The notes beneath the pieces were generated by a model. That model ran no database searches. It worked only from the letters and a program-made list of their open reading frames with translations, and was not told where the DNA came from. DNA of 41,577 nucleotides, from contig QAXH01005842.1 in the NCBI GenBank assembly GCA_004335635.1, positions 4,710 through 46,286 of the forward strand. The letters are read 5' to 3'. Source of the DNA: Chloromonas sp. AAM2 (Eukaryota; Chlorophyta; Chlorophyceae; Chlamydomonadales; Chlamydomonadaceae). Position 1 is the stretch's first letter. Each line of letters starts with the position of its first letter. A program made the position numbers and the translations under genes. Positions 23,010-35,231 of the stretch are shown in pieces.

Positions 23010-24819
23010 CACAGATCGTCCAGCGGGGTAAGAAGGGCACGCACAACAATCAGCGCAGCTTTGACACACGATCAAACTGGCCAAGGGAGCAGGGCTGGCA
23101 GTAACCGCGTTTTAACGGTAACATCAAAACATCCCCATTTCCCTGTTCTTTGCGCAGATAATCTAACGATGCACAGATGAACACACATGTCTGTCACCTG
23201 CCCAGGTTGATGATGACAGACATATAGTTTTGAAAGAAACAAACATGCACGCAAGCAGCCTGTTTGTGGAGACAGTTTCTAGCCTGTCCTGAGCAACACA
23301 GGTGAAACAGAAAGCTGGAAGCCAGAAGGTTGAAGGGGAGGCAAATGCAGGAATCAGGGATGCGACCAGAACCATGACAACATGCCCTGATTCAAGCAAA
23401 GAGAACCGTGCAAACAATCCAGCCAACGGCTCCATGACATTGCAAAAAAACAATGTTTGCCAGTTCTGGGACAGTTTCCAAAAACTGCACTCGGATCAGT
23501 GTGGCGGCTTATCAGCCTCTGTAACCTCTTACAGAGGTTGTCAAGGTTCACCAAGTACTTGGAATGGTTAGCGTGACCAGTGCTGGTTCTGAACTGGCGA
23601 ACATCTTTTTGTTTTGCAAGGTGTCTATGGCAACCATGCGAGCGAAGCCGATCAGGGAGTCCAACAACTCAATCTGCAACAACTCTATCCGACAGGGCAA
23701 GGAAAGCGGTGGGTGAAAATTGAGCGTCTTATCAGTACAAGGAGGTGATTGCCGTATGAGGATAGTGATGGTGGTTTGGGAACCCACTTCAGCAGGCAAA
23801 GTCATCCTCATGCATACTCTGCTTATGCAGAGCCGGTTCTGGCGTGTCGTGTGAGGCCACCGTTCTGCGCTTAAGAAGCCACGCATTATGCGCTTAGATC
23901 TGACGCAAATGGTGTATGTATGTGCAAATGGTGTGAGTATGCATCGAGACTAATAAATCACTGTGCAGCCGCCCACGGATGTGTTCGTGCCCATGTACCT
24001 GAGCCGCTTGCACAATGACCTACATGCTGCTTAGAATGAAAGAAGATGAAGGATTCTGGCCCAACCCTAACCTTAACTCAACCGAGCCCACTGCTCCTGG
24101 CCGTGTGCATAACGTTGCTCCTAATGCCAGGCAGTGTTCCACAGTGTTCCTTTCCTGGCTGCCACATCCTTGCCACGTCCTTGCCATCGTAGAGAGGGTT
24201 GTTGTGTTGAGACAACGCGACCACACACTCCTCTGCCACATACCTTTCCTCCCCACTGCGCCCACAGTGCTTGTCCTGGGCTGGGAAGACTGCCTGCCTA
24301 ATTCTTGACTTGGTGCCGGCTCAGTACTGTACACGGCCAGTACTGTACCCGGCCAACCCACAACTGATTTGATGTTCCTCCTGTTGTTGGTTGAGGAGAC
24401 ATAACCTGACCCAAGGTTTGAATCTCGGATATGGCACCAGACAGCTATGAGCCCGTGATGAGTTGGCCCCACATGCCAGCCGCACTAATGCTGTAGTGAT
24501 GGATGCAACTGTGTACAAGCCCAGTTGAATCCACAGAGAACTGACAGCACAAGCGGCATTTAGGGTCAAAGGTACAGTTACCAGCTTTGCCCACGGCTCT
24601 GACTGCTGGCTTTGCCTCCAGATGGACAACACCGCGATTCATCACGGTGGCGTTTACCTGATGTAGGCCCCATGATTGATGGCGTTTGGTCATATCTTAC
24701 TTTCGGTTAGTTTGCCGGTCCAAACCTTCTAACGTGACTTTGACTCAGAAGCCGCGATTCTGGCTGCGGAACCCGATTGATTTTTGCAAGGATTGACATC
24801 ACGATAACAGCTGTGACGA
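23010..24819. other. divergent intergenic region
   Basis: This 1.8-kb region lies between the starts of the monooxygenase (minus) and aldehyde dehydrogenase (plus) genes. It must hold both promoters; I see no clear TATA box. The only structure found is a pair of inverted short repeats at 23442-23469 and 23589-23618. No exon with consistent phase was found. Confidence 0.5.
23442..23618. mobile_element. candidate MITE with inverted ends
   Basis: The left end (23442-23469) contains atgtttgccagttctg, and the right end (23589-23618) carries the same sequence inverted (ctgaactggcgaacat), both flanked by A/T-rich runs and tgc. The ends match a motif found alone elsewhere in the window (10885, 19274, 41515). 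The length of about 177 bases and the lack of a reading frame fit a non-autonomous DNA element. Target-site duplications are not clear. Confidence 0.45.
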
Positions 24820-27724
24820 ATGCTGCAAAGAACTACGATGTCAGCGCGAGTGGCTAGCAAGCCTTCCATTTTCCAGAGCACGTGCCCATTGCGGATTGCC
24901 AGGACCGCTTGCCAGCTTCCGGTTGTCAACTTTCGCCAGCACGACGCCGCAGCCTGCATCCTGTGGCCGCGCGCCCTCAAGCCCTCTAGCGCCACGACGC
25001 ACGCGACAATGACGCCAGGTGACGCATGGGGCATTGGAGGCCACATGGAGCGATGACCGCACAAAAAAGGATGAACCACTAGGGCCTGGAGGATTGCCGA
25101 GTAGGCCTGCGCCAAGACTGGGATTGGTGTCTTGGATGACCACATTGGTGCCAACCCTGCTTTGCAGCTCCCCAGACAGTAGCCACACAGTAGTCTTGGG
25201 CACTGCATCTTCACCTCTGCATTTCTGTATCTGTGCACTCCTTGATTCCTGTACATGCTGAACCTTGCTTGTGATGCATCTGCAGTGCAAACCTCCACCT
25301 CCGCTTTCACAGCCGAGTTGGATTCCAAAGTTAATGTGCTCAAGCGCAACAGCTCAGTATGGGCGTCCTTGCCTCTGGCTGAGAAGATTGCAATCCTCAA
25401 GGTGATAGCATGACCCCACACAGGGCAAGAAAACAACAGGGGTCCGGTGGTAGGTGGTAGATGGTGATGATGGGACGCACAGGGAAAGAAAACAACAGGG
25501 GTTCGGTGGTAGGTGGTGATAGTGGGACACACAGAGGCTCAAACAACAGGGGCCATGCGCCACAAACCATAAAGGGTGGGGCAGAGACGTAGTGATGTCC
25601 TCCAGGGCCGGTTCGGGCAGACCCTGCAGAACGCTTGACCGCCAGTGGCCGCACGTGCTGTGTAAGCGTGTTATGGAACACAAACATCCACGAGTGCAGC
25701 GACATACTCATCCACATAGCCTGCGTCAACTAGCCTTGTGTCCTCCTGTGTGCACCTGGCTGCATGGCTGCAGGAGATTGAGTCCCGTGTGTTGCGTGAC
25801 ATGTACGGCTGGGGCCGGGCGGGTGCGGCCGTCAAAGGCATGGACCGCGACCCCTGGGCGGTGGCAGAGAGCACGCTGGTGACGCCCCTGGTGGTGTCCA
25901 AGTACCTGGGATCGCTCATCGAGACGCTCGAGGCGATTGTCAAGGACGGCAAGTGCCCGGAGGTGGCCAAGCGCACACTGCCCTCGGGACAAGTGGTGGC
26001 GCGCGTGAGTCGGACAGCACAAAGCACGGACTGGTATCGCTGCTTCCGTTTGGTGTGATGGATAGTACTGGCGGCGGTTTGTGCTACTGTGTGCAGCAGG
26101 AAGCTCACGGTGAATGGTGCTGTGTGTGTTCAGGTCTGGCCAGCCAAGCCTACGGACAAGGACTTTCGTCTAGCGGGAGTCACCGCTGACATGTGGGTGC
26201 ATGATTGGGTCTGGGACTAAGGCATGATGGTGTGACAGTGCAAGGGTGCAAGAGTTCAGTGCGATGGGGCTGTGCATGCATGGACCATGTGGCTGTGCAT
26301 GCATCGACCGTGGGGCTGTGCATGCATCGACCGTGGGGCTGTGCCTGCATGGGCCATGGGGCTGTGCCTGCATGGGCCATGGGGCTGTGCCTGCATGGGC
26401 CATGGGGCTGTGCATGCATGGACCATGGGGCTGTGCATGCATGGACCATGGGGCAGCAGCACAGGTGGAGCCCTCCTTCCTAACAGCTGCCATGTCAATC
26501 CAGAGACTGCAGTGCAGGCCAATCAATGCAAAAAAAAGCTCCAGCTTATGTGCTCGAGATCGGCTATGTGCATGCATAGTTGCACTCTTACCAGGCAGGC
26601 CCTTCCAGTCAAACCCCTGCCTCACTCGTGTCTCCTCCCAGGTACATCAAGCCGGGGCGTCCCACCACACAGGGCAGTGTGTATCTGGGGCCGGAGCGGA
26701 GCGGGGGCAAGGTGGCGGCGCTGCTGGGGGCTGGGAACCTGGTGAGGACTGTCATCACCACACAACAGGCAACCACTATCATCTCTTTTGGGAGAGCTCT
26801 TCTGGGACAGTTCTGACATCATCACAACATGGTGTAACCCACCCACCTTCTTCCACCTTCTTCCTGGGCTCATCATGGTTTGACCCACGGTACTGCAGCT
26901 AGACACCGTATCACTACAAGAATTACTTGCCTGATAATCATTCGGCCAATGCATGCCTGCCAATCATCAAGACACTGGCACATCCTGTTCTCGGTACAGC
27001 ATGGGCACAGGACAGGCCACCAGCGTTACCCGTGACCAGGGTTTCATCTGCCGTAGTTTGTAGCCACTTTGCATTCCAAAGTCTGTTTTCGTCTGCAACG
27101 TTGACCATATACTGCAAGCTTGATGAGCCAATCAGTATAGTGGCAGCTTGACTAGTCAGAGCCACTGTGACAGAGCCACAACAAGAGTGACAGAGAGTGA
27201 CAATTGTTAAGTTAAAACCGTCAAGTTTTAGTGGAAGTATTACTATTAGTGCAGTTGTTGTTGTTAGTAACAGCCACGATGTTTCGTGCAGCTGGTCACG
27301 TTTAATCCCAAACCCCATAGCGCATACGTTTGAGCTTGCTGTGCCCGCTGGCATCTAGCCTGGCGACGAATTGAGTGCAAGCCATTTGAGTGCGCTTTGC
27401 CTGGCTCTGCAGGGTTTCCTCGGCATCAAGGACGCTTTGTACATGCTGTTCGAGCAGAACAACGTGGTGCTGTTCAAGCCGCACCCCATCCAGACGGAGT
27501 GGCACCAGTATGCCGACGCGGTGCTGGTGAGCCAAGGAAAGGACTACTGTTCGTGTCAGGCTTCTCTGGGGTGGAACCCAACAGCATTCGTTGGTTGAGC
27601 GACAAGTGGTTGAACCCTTATGCTCATGCGTATCGGATCAGCCCTTGTGCTTATTGACCAGCCCACATGCTTGCTATGCACCTGTGCTGAGCAGCCCTTA
27701 CCAGGGGCGGTTTGCTCTGGACTT

Positions 27725-27757
<33 letters not shown>

Positions 27758-30700
27758 CCATTCCCATTTTCATAACAGTCATTCTCTGGGGTGTGACGCA
27801 ACCACAGTCCTTGGTTGAGACGCAAGTCACATCTGTCTGATGCACCTTGCTGAGCAGCCCTCAACTGGCAAAATACGCTGTGGACTCGTCGCACACTTCC
27901 GTTCCCTAACAGTGTCCGTTTCATAACAGTTGCTAATGCCGTGGACCCACGTGCAGGAGCCCCTGACCAGGCGCGGGTTCTACCAGAGCGTGTACACCGA
28001 CAGCGTGTCGGAGACGCAGGCTATGCTGTACCACCCGTCTGTGGAGTTAGTGCACATGACAGGTGGGCAAGGGCTGGATCGCCCGCTCCTGGTCAGACTT
28101 TTCCCGTTTTGAAATGTGCAAGACACCTGCTATTATTGAAACCGCCACACACATTGTATGAAGATGACGGTTTACTGTTCCTAGTGTGTGCATGCAGGCG
28201 GCACTGCCACCCATGATGCCATTGTGTGGGGCCCCACGCCCGAGGAACAGGCCCGGCGCAGGGCGGCCAACGAACCATTGCTCAAGGTAATGACAGACAA
28301 ACAGAACCTGCCCGGCCAGCTGCTGCACTGATTGATTCAGTGCTCCAGGCAACCTGCAAACAATTTGCTCTCTGCTTTGTCAGCTCGTGTTTTTTTGGCA
28401 TTTGTTTGGCCTGTTTGTTTGGTGAGATGCTGGCCAATCAACAACCATCATTGCCGGGTACGGCATCTTCAGTTTCCCGTCGCCACCATCTCCAGAAGGT
28501 CCAAAAACCGAAGAAGGGCAACGTGGTCGTTGGCAGTGCTAGCAGCACATCATCATCACGGCTGACTGGAACCGGTTCTTGCCTGTTCGTGCCGTTCATG
28601 CAACCACACCACACCCCCATGCAGGTCCCCATCACCAGTGAGCTGGGGTGTGTGACGCCCTGGATCGTGACGCCAGGTGCATGGACCGAGGCACAGCTCC
28701 AGGATCAGGCGGCCAGCGCCGCGTCAGTCCTGTACCTGAACAACGGATGGTGGGTCAAGGGCAGGGATGTGCATTATCCGTGGTGGGCCTTGGCGGCGTG
28801 CGCACGAGGGCTCGACTGCTGTGCGCTTTTATGTTTCGTATTGTAGTGCCATCTTCAACTGGGCATCTATCCCCAACGTCTCTTCTTGCTTTTGAGATCT
28901 TGCAATCGAGTTCAGCCATGAGCAATGTTTCCTCCGGTGACGTCTCAGCTGCTGTCCTCGTACGCCCCTTGGTTTCGTAATGCCACATCAACTCGGCTGT
29001 CTGCGAAGAATCAAGAATGTTTGCAATCTATCGTGCAAGATTTGTTGCAGCTGCATGGAGGGAAATGTGTGTCATGTGTGGAGTCGTCGGGTGAGGTTAT
29101 CAATGCCTCTTATGATTCGTTGTTCATCTTGAACTGTGTCAGACTCATCATATTGTTCAATCACGGCTTGTCATGTGAGGTCTTCTTGCAACTGATTAGC
29201 ATGGTAGGCATGGTTCATGCAAGTGGTCAGTGCGTGATCCAGTCATGTGAATACCAGTTCTGGGACAGCGGCCTACTTGTCTGCTGTCATCTGATGATGT
29301 GCCACATGCAGTGCATGCAACGCTCTCAAAGTGCTGGTGCTGCCAGAGAGCTGGCCGCAGGCAGACACATTCATCGCCAAGGTGAGTGATCACCCTATAA
29401 GAGCCTTTGGGTGATTATCCTCTCACCCCCCCCTGAAATCTAGTCGTACCCCTTGTTCAAAAAACTATGAAAAGTTACGCTATCTGCGAGCTCTGCTGTT
29501 AACCTTCATTCATATCACGCCAAGACAAGGATGAATGTACAGAAGTGAAACATTCATAAACGTTCACACCTTTACTCATGTCCTTCATTTCGTACTGCAC
29601 AAATACATCCAGAAAGCATGCGTCACATGGACCCGTTACCGTTAATAGCGACAACATGTCTGCAAGCGTGGTGCATGAATTCCTTGCTCATCCTTGCCTG
29701 CGCCTCATCCTTGGATGCATGTGACGCGTGTGTTCGTGTCCACGTGTTTGAGCATGTGATGAAGGAAGATGTGTTCGGACGTGTTCAAATCAAGGATATC
29801 AGATCAAGGATATCAGATCAAGGATATCAGATCAAGGATGTCAGATCAAGGATATGAGATGTTTGTCCTCATGTGTTTGAGCATGTTCTTCACGTGTTCA
29901 GATCAAGGAGGAGCTGCGGAAGATGCCGCTGCAACCCGCCTTCTACCCGGGACACAACCAGAGGTGCGCACTTGCGTGCATGCATGCATGCATGCATGCA
30001 TGGGAAGACATCACATGCGGGGCTGTGATTGTGCTGTTGTCTGCTGAGCAAGGCTCGGGCCTGAACGCCCAGTACCTCGCCCGACCAAGGGGCTTGCACT
30101 GACATTGTCCGACAACTTATCCGAGACCTACAACCCACGCTTGTCCGGTTGTCCACTTGCATGATGCCTAGGTAGTTTAAAGCTTCAATCGGTCGCCCTG
30201 CACAGGGAATGCCACTGCGCTTCATTCTTGAGTTCCCAGGGCCGTAGCAATACAGCTTGCTATTGAAGTTTCCATACTTCAACTCTGTTGCTAAGCAACA
30301 GAGCGCCTGCTACTGGAATTATTTGAGCCAGAGTCAACTATGCCATGCAGTCAGCGTCAAGGAAGATACATTGGCCGTTTACGGTATCCATGCAGGTACA
30401 ACGCATGGCGTGCCATGTTCCCCCAGGCAGACGTCATTCAAACTCCCGCCGAGCCCAGCACCAAGGACTTTGGGGGCGCAAAGCCCATGCCGTACGCAAT
30501 CCAGGTCAGAAGCGCCTTTGTTAGGACATTCACTAGGGCCTAGGCAGTAGGAAGTCTGGGGTGGAAAGCAGCAGTGAAGTGCAGTTCACCATGTGGAAGT
30601 TCTTACTTTTTGCTTCGTATTAGTGTGCACGGGCTGCTTCTAGGGGTACACGCATTGTATTCGGCTTGACATGCAGAGTCTTCAACCATTAGGCTCTAAA

Positions 30701-33005
30701 CGTCACGTGGGTTTTTGGGATTGTGTGGCGTATGTGGGCACCACCAGCTAACACGACCAGTGGAGAACAGTCGTCTCCTCTGCAATGTCACGAGCGTGTG
30801 TTGTGTGTTATGTGTGTGGTGCGCAGGAGCTGCCCTATCCTAAGCCCGGCGAGCCGCTGACTGAGCAGCAGAAGTACGCATTCACGGTGAGACATGCACC
30901 GGTATTCATCCCTATCAGTTCTGGACAATTGCCATCTTATTCCTTGACCCTCAATTCATGAAACATTACTTGATTGTCCTTTTATATCAGTCAACTCCAC
31001 AATTGCTGCTCCTGGTTCTCGAACAACGCCTTTCGACACACGCCCGTCCCGTGTCCGTGGGAAATGGAAAGCACAGCTGAGTCCTTCTCACCCATATAGC
31101 GCTGACCTTCGTACCGGTCAACTTGCTCATTGCCGCCCCCAGGCTTGGAACAGCGCCTTTCAAACACACTCCTCTTCTTGCTCATGTGTCTATGAGAATT
31201 CAAGCCGCATCTGCGAGATTTTACCTCTCAGCACCCTTTGGGTTCTTGATTCCGCAGCTTCAACACGCATATCATTTCCCCCTATCCTTTGCTGTATACA
31301 GGTGGAGCCGTTTGCGCCCGTTTTGACCATCGTGCGAATCCCCTCCCCGAGCGCCCCCGAGTACATGGCAGCCGCCACCGCCTTCGCCAACAAGACGCTG
31401 TGGGGTTCGCTCACATGCACTGTGCTGGTGCACCCGGACATGGAGAGGGACCACTTGCAGGCCGTCAACAAGGTATGCAACTAGGATGTGACTCAGGAGC
31501 ACGTGTTGTTCACTGTTAGGCGGTAAACACTATGCAGGTGGTCAACACCATGCAGGCAGTCAACAAAGTACGGGTGTGTATCACAGTTTGATGCACCCGG
31601 CAGCATGAGTGGCATACAGTCGTAGTGTGAGGAGTGAGTGTGCATCAGAAGGAGTGCCGTGGGCAATGCATTCCAGCGCTAGCAATCGATTAGCTGTCAG
31701 GTGTATTTGTGCAACAGGCGCCATGGTGCTCTGTGTCTGAGATTGGCTTTCTTTTGAGGTGGACAAGCCAAGCTGCAAACATGCACTGGGGGCATCAGAC
31801 TGACGCATGCATCGGACATCGCATGGTCACATGCACTGGGGGCATCAGACTGACGCATGCATCGGACATCGCATGGTCACATGCACTGGGGGCATCAGAC
31901 TGACGCATGCATCGGACATCGCATGGTTGCATGCACATTTGATCACGTGGTGTTGGCCTTTGTCGATGGTCGCAGATGCTGGATGAACTGGAGTATGGAG
32001 CGGTGGTGTCCAACTGCTACACAGGCGCAGCGTATGCCACACCCCATTGCATGTGTGAGTCAGGGGAACCAACATGTGTGATGTGTGATGTACTGGATGA
32101 TGACGCCAGTGATTTGAGCATTATCAGATTACAATGAGGCATATCGATACTGGCTGTCTTGCATGCCAGCGTCTGCGTTTGCAGTTTCCATGCACGCTTA
32201 AGGCGCATCTTGCATGCCTGTCCGCTCCTCACACTCGCATGTGTGTGGTTCACATATGTAGGGGGCGCGTTTGGCGGCGACCAGACCATCCATGACGTGG
32301 GCAGCGGCATTGGCTGCGTCAACAACACGCTCATGTTTGATCACCCGCAGAAGGTGGTGGTTAGGTGAGGGCAGGGGAGACACGGGGGAAATGAGGGGGT
32401 TAAGGGGACACCTGTGGCGGTAGTTGGCGTATGAAGGTACTTGAAGCCTGGGGTGGGTGAGCGGACAATCGGATCCCCTTGGCAATCCTTGCATGCCGGC
32501 GTTTGCATCTCTGCATGCCGGCGTTGGCAATCCTCACATACCAGCATTGGCAATCCGTGCATGCCGGCATGCAACCAAGAGTCTGTTCCTGGAGGCAGGG
32601 AGGAGGGCAGCAAGGCAGCATTGAGCAGACCAGACAAAACCACAACATTTGGTCAAACTGGTCGTCACTTTGAATGTATCGTGCAGTCGTGTGCCCATAG
32701 CATTCACTGCAAAATCCACTTTATTGACAGACTGTCCCAGGTTGTATGAATCAGACGAACAAGTGCAGGCTGAGCGGCACTTTGTGCTCAGACCATGCAT
32801 CACAGTGCGCCTGACCACGCGTTGCCTGCTTTAATCGCGGCTGCCATGCTGTGTTTGTTGTGCGCGCAGATTTCCCCTTGAGAACAGCGCCAACCCCAAG
32901 CCCATCAAGGCCATGGGTCTGCCTTCATGGGCCTTCGGGCCACTGACCGGCCTGTTGGTGGGCGGCTGGCAGGGGCTGGGCCGAGCGGTGTGGTCATGGA
33001 AATAG
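24820..33005 (+). CDS. aldehyde dehydrogenase superfamily protein with organelle-type leader
   Basis: Exons: 24820-25018, 25286-25401, 25774-26004, 26134-26192, 26642-26741, 27413-27526, 27957-28062, 28198-28286, 28625-28749, 29312-29381, 29902-29963, 30396-30504, 30827-30886, 31302-31472, 31976-32054, 32262-32364, 32870-33005; 642 residues and a stop. The first 60 or so residues are rich in Ser, Arg, Ala and Thr and nearly free of acidic residues (MSARVASKPSIFQSTCPLR), as in plastid or mitochondrial leaders. ALDH landmarks: VVLFKPHPIQ and GAGNL of the NAD-binding fold, HMTGGTATHDAIVWG, the general-base Glu in TSELG (about 344), and a Cys-bearing NNGCACNALKVLV (380-382) where the nucleophile sits. 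SGIGCVNNTLMFDHPQK and a hydrophobic tail close it. Expected reaction: NAD(P)-dependent oxidation of an aldehyde; substrate unknown. The sequence is divergent from the usual ALDH consensus. An ATG at 24838 is an alternative start, and one at 25255 would drop the leader. Confidence 0.87.
25420..25560. repeat. degenerate tandem repeat, acaacaggggtycggtggtaggtgg
   Basis: Three imperfect copies (the last truncated) of about 70 bases containing aaaacaacagggg and ggtggtaggtggt, in the intron 25402-25773 of the aldehyde dehydrogenase gene. They keep a frame open on the opposite strand by chance. Confidence 0.75.
26260..26455. repeat. 23-bp minisatellite
   Basis: About eight copies of a 23-base unit containing catggggctgtgcctgcatg, in the intron 26193-26641. 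Because 23 is not a multiple of three and the unit lacks stops, several frames on both strands stay open across it; these reading frames are not genes. Confidence 0.92.
26878..26912 (+). repeat. dispersed repeat with core tactgcagctagacac
   Basis: The core gtttgaccc, then a short variable step, then gtactgcagctagacac recurs at 39733 (same strand) and 40757 (inverted). Here it lies in the intron 26742-27412 of the aldehyde dehydrogenase gene. Confidence 0.6.
27565..27930 (+). repeat. diverged tandem duplication in an intron
   Basis: Two blocks starting tctctggggtg at 27565 and 27783 share, in the same order, ttggttgag, tgctgagcagccct and cataacagt. The first carries an inserted (CA)n tract at 27725-27755. 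Both lie in the intron 27527-27956 of the aldehyde dehydrogenase gene. Confidence 0.6.
29779..29856 (+). repeat. 14-bp minisatellite matching the next splice acceptor
   Basis: Five units of atcaaggatatcag. The array opens with acgtgttcaaatcaagga, which differs by one base from the true acceptor of exon 29902-29963 (acgtgttcagatcaagga), so each unit is a copy of the intron-exon junction and carries an AG. Confidence 0.85.
29978..30004. repeat. GCAT tetranucleotide repeat
   Basis: About six units of (gcat)n shortly after the donor of exon 29902-29963. The same GCATGC motif is scattered through the window. Confidence 0.9.
31779..31935. repeat. 50-bp tandem repeat
   Basis: Three nearly identical 50-base copies beginning acatgcactgggggcatcag at 31779, 31829 and 31879, then a partial one. 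The array is in the intron 31473-31975 and ends about 40 bases before the acceptor of exon 31976-32054. Confidence 0.92.
32475..32575. repeat. degenerate repeat of gcatgccggcgttggcaatc
   Basis: About four imperfect copies of a unit of some 25 bases in the intron 32365-32869 of the aldehyde dehydrogenase gene. Confidence 0.75.
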
Positions 33006-33935
33006 GCAGGAGAGTTCAAAGGGGGTTTGACTGGGCCAAGCCTTTGGCGTATTACTGGCAGCATGGAAACACTTACGGAGTGTTAAGCCGTTGGTTTGGC
33101 TAAGGATGGGGCAGCCGGCAGAGGCAGGTGTTGATTCAGGTTTTATGGCGGCATGGCTTGAGGTCCAGTCTAGCCGAGTGAGAGTTCGGTGGGGTGTGTG
33201 TGCGTCAAGAGCAGGTGAGGCTGAACACAAAACGAGTCGAATAAGAAGCATGGAACGAATTCAAACATGCTTGATGGACAATGCAGTGCAGTCCACATGG
33301 GCTCTCCGGGAACCGGAGAGGCATGGCGCGTGGCAACGTGCATGCAGTTGGCTATGCAGGTGGATGCGACTTGGGTAGTGGTCAAATTTCATATCCACGT
33401 GACTGGAAAGGCATAGCATGTAGGCCGCTCTCAGATGCGTCGGGAGTTGGGAGCATGACATCAGAAGAGGTGCCTGGTGCATGGGCGCCTTCGCATGCAC
33501 TGATTGCAAGCAAAGACGCTTTGAAGTGATGAGCTGGTTCCATGGTCTGGCATGCCAGGTTAAGTCAGTTGTGCTAAGGATCGAAAATCGCAGGAGAGAT
33601 TCGGTATTGCTTGTGTTTTCGGTATTGCATGATTTTTATTTTTCCTGCACAGAAAACACAGATCTCTGAGCCTTGCATTTCTGGCATGTGTATGGTTGCA
33701 ATGGATCTGGACGTATGACACGCCTTGTACAACCAGCTAGTTTGGTTATTTCTTTTTCGGGTTATGGATGCATGACGGGTTTATTTTGCGTATTGTTTTG
33801 TCGAGGTACTGTGGCAGTTAGAGCAGGGTCAGAACTTGTGATTGCCAGCTAGTCTTTTTTCAATCAAAAGGGTAAGGCACGCAATGCTGAACAGGGATGA
33901 GCCGCATACCATGCTTGAGCCACTTCCTCGGGCTG

Positions 33936-33940
33936 TGTAA
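33936..33940 (+). terminator. candidate UGUAA poly(A) signal of the aldehyde dehydrogenase gene
   Basis: TGTAA in ctgtgtaatgtg, about 930 bases after the stop codon at 33003-33005. The distance is long but usual for this class of algae. The motif alone is weak. Confidence 0.35.
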
Positions 33941-35231
33941 TGTGTACATGCATGCATTGTACATGCATGCATAACCTGTGTATGACGTGGTGTCTGCATG
34001 CGTTTTGACACTTTTACGTTGTGGGCACCAAACCTAGGGACGGTCTGCCTGTCAACTTGCAGACTCATATCTTGTCTAAGCAAGCACACATGGCCGAAAG
34101 GCTGGCAAGGTTTGTTCAAGGCCTTTTTCTCTGTTGCAGTCCGCCAGTCCTTGCACCCCTCTCAGTTCAATGTAACATGGCCCGTCTCAGTTCAATGTAA
34201 CGTGCCCAGAAAGAAGTTTACCAGTTCTGCAGCAGGCAGGAGTTCCTACAAAAAAATTACCCTATGTGGGAGTGAATACCTCCGACCACTTTGCATGCAT
34301 GGCAAGCATGTGATGAGCTTAAGTCCAAGGCTTCAGGTCATTTTGAGATGGTCCTAAAGTGGTGGTAAACAGTCCTCCAAAAGGCCAATGGTACTTTTTC
34401 GACCATTTGTAGTATTTCATGGTTTACGACACAACCACAACGACTTCAAGGTTTCTGAGGGTGTGGTTGAGTCGTGGTTGCAGCTTGTCAAGAGCTATCC
34501 AAAAACCTTCACCTTCATCTTCCTAATCTGCCTTATGGGTGGTTAGTTTCTGTTTGAGAAGTGTCAGAGGGTGCCGGCGCTGGCGTGGCCTCCGCAAGCT
34601 GCGGGGTGGGGCCGCAGGCCACGGGAGCTGCAACTGCAAGCCGACGGTCGTTGCATGTACAGCCGGCAATGCTTGCAATCCTTGAAACTGAAATCAACCT
34701 GTGGCATGCCCCCATGGCCTGTGACATGGGTGGCAGTCAGGCTTCGGTTATGGTTCGGTTAGGGCCAGCTGGGCTTTGATGAACCATAAGATTGTCAATG
34801 TTCAAGTCAACAGTGCAACCAAGTTGTCCAAGGGATAGGCCTCGGCGAGAGCTGTCGAATAAACCCCTTTTCATCTAATTTTGAGCGGTTTCTCGGTGGT
34901 CTGAAAAAGTGGTCAATGTCCAGACAAGCCGAGGCTACTGTTTGTGATAGGGTTCAGAACTTTCTAAGCCCCCCCCACCTGAGTTACCATTGGAACCGGT
35001 GTTTCAAGTGACTCTCATGCGTATCTATGAGTGACAGGCCTGACCTGTGCTGAACGACCGGGTCTTGCATACACCAAGCGTGCACCAAGCGTGGTAGCAA
35101 AGCATGCATGAGACGAAGCTCGGAACCGTCCTGACGAACCCTGAGTGAGAAAAGAAACGCAAGTCTTCACCTCATGCCTGGCAAGGCGCTGTTATGCTCT
35201 TGCTGGAGCGAATTGTAGACCTGCCACAAAC

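Noticed and set aside
23968..24025. Short exon-like stretch PPTDVFVPMYLSRLHNDL after an acceptor-like CAG
   Set aside because: It meets a stop soon after, has no donor in a useful phase, and the aldehyde dehydrogenase leader exon at 24820 already gives a complete start.
24405..24470. tRNA-like B-box (ggtttgaatctc), with a similar gattcaaacc at 19377
   Set aside because: No acceptor stem or anticodon arm can be drawn around either; a ten-base match is not enough for a tRNA or SINE call.
24729..25532. Minus-strand open frame of 267 residues
   Set aside because: It runs antisense through the leader exon and exon 2 of the aldehyde dehydrogenase gene and through its intronic repeat; the plus-strand exons join in phase and give a recognisable family, and the antisense product has low-complexity ends and no recognisable domain.
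26193..26196. Donor GTGCAT after ATGTGG for aldehyde dehydrogenase exon 4
   Set aside because: It puts the next exon out of frame; the overlapping GTGGGT donor at 26193 gives TADM joined to YIKPGRP in frame.
26170..26902. Long frames of 151 to 218 residues on both strands
   Set aside because: They are produced by the 23-bp minisatellite in an intron and read the same repeat in several frames.
31779..31935. Regular 50-bp direct repeats that might suggest a CRISPR array
   Set aside because: The copies are contiguous and identical with no unique spacers, and they lie in an intron of a eukaryotic gene.
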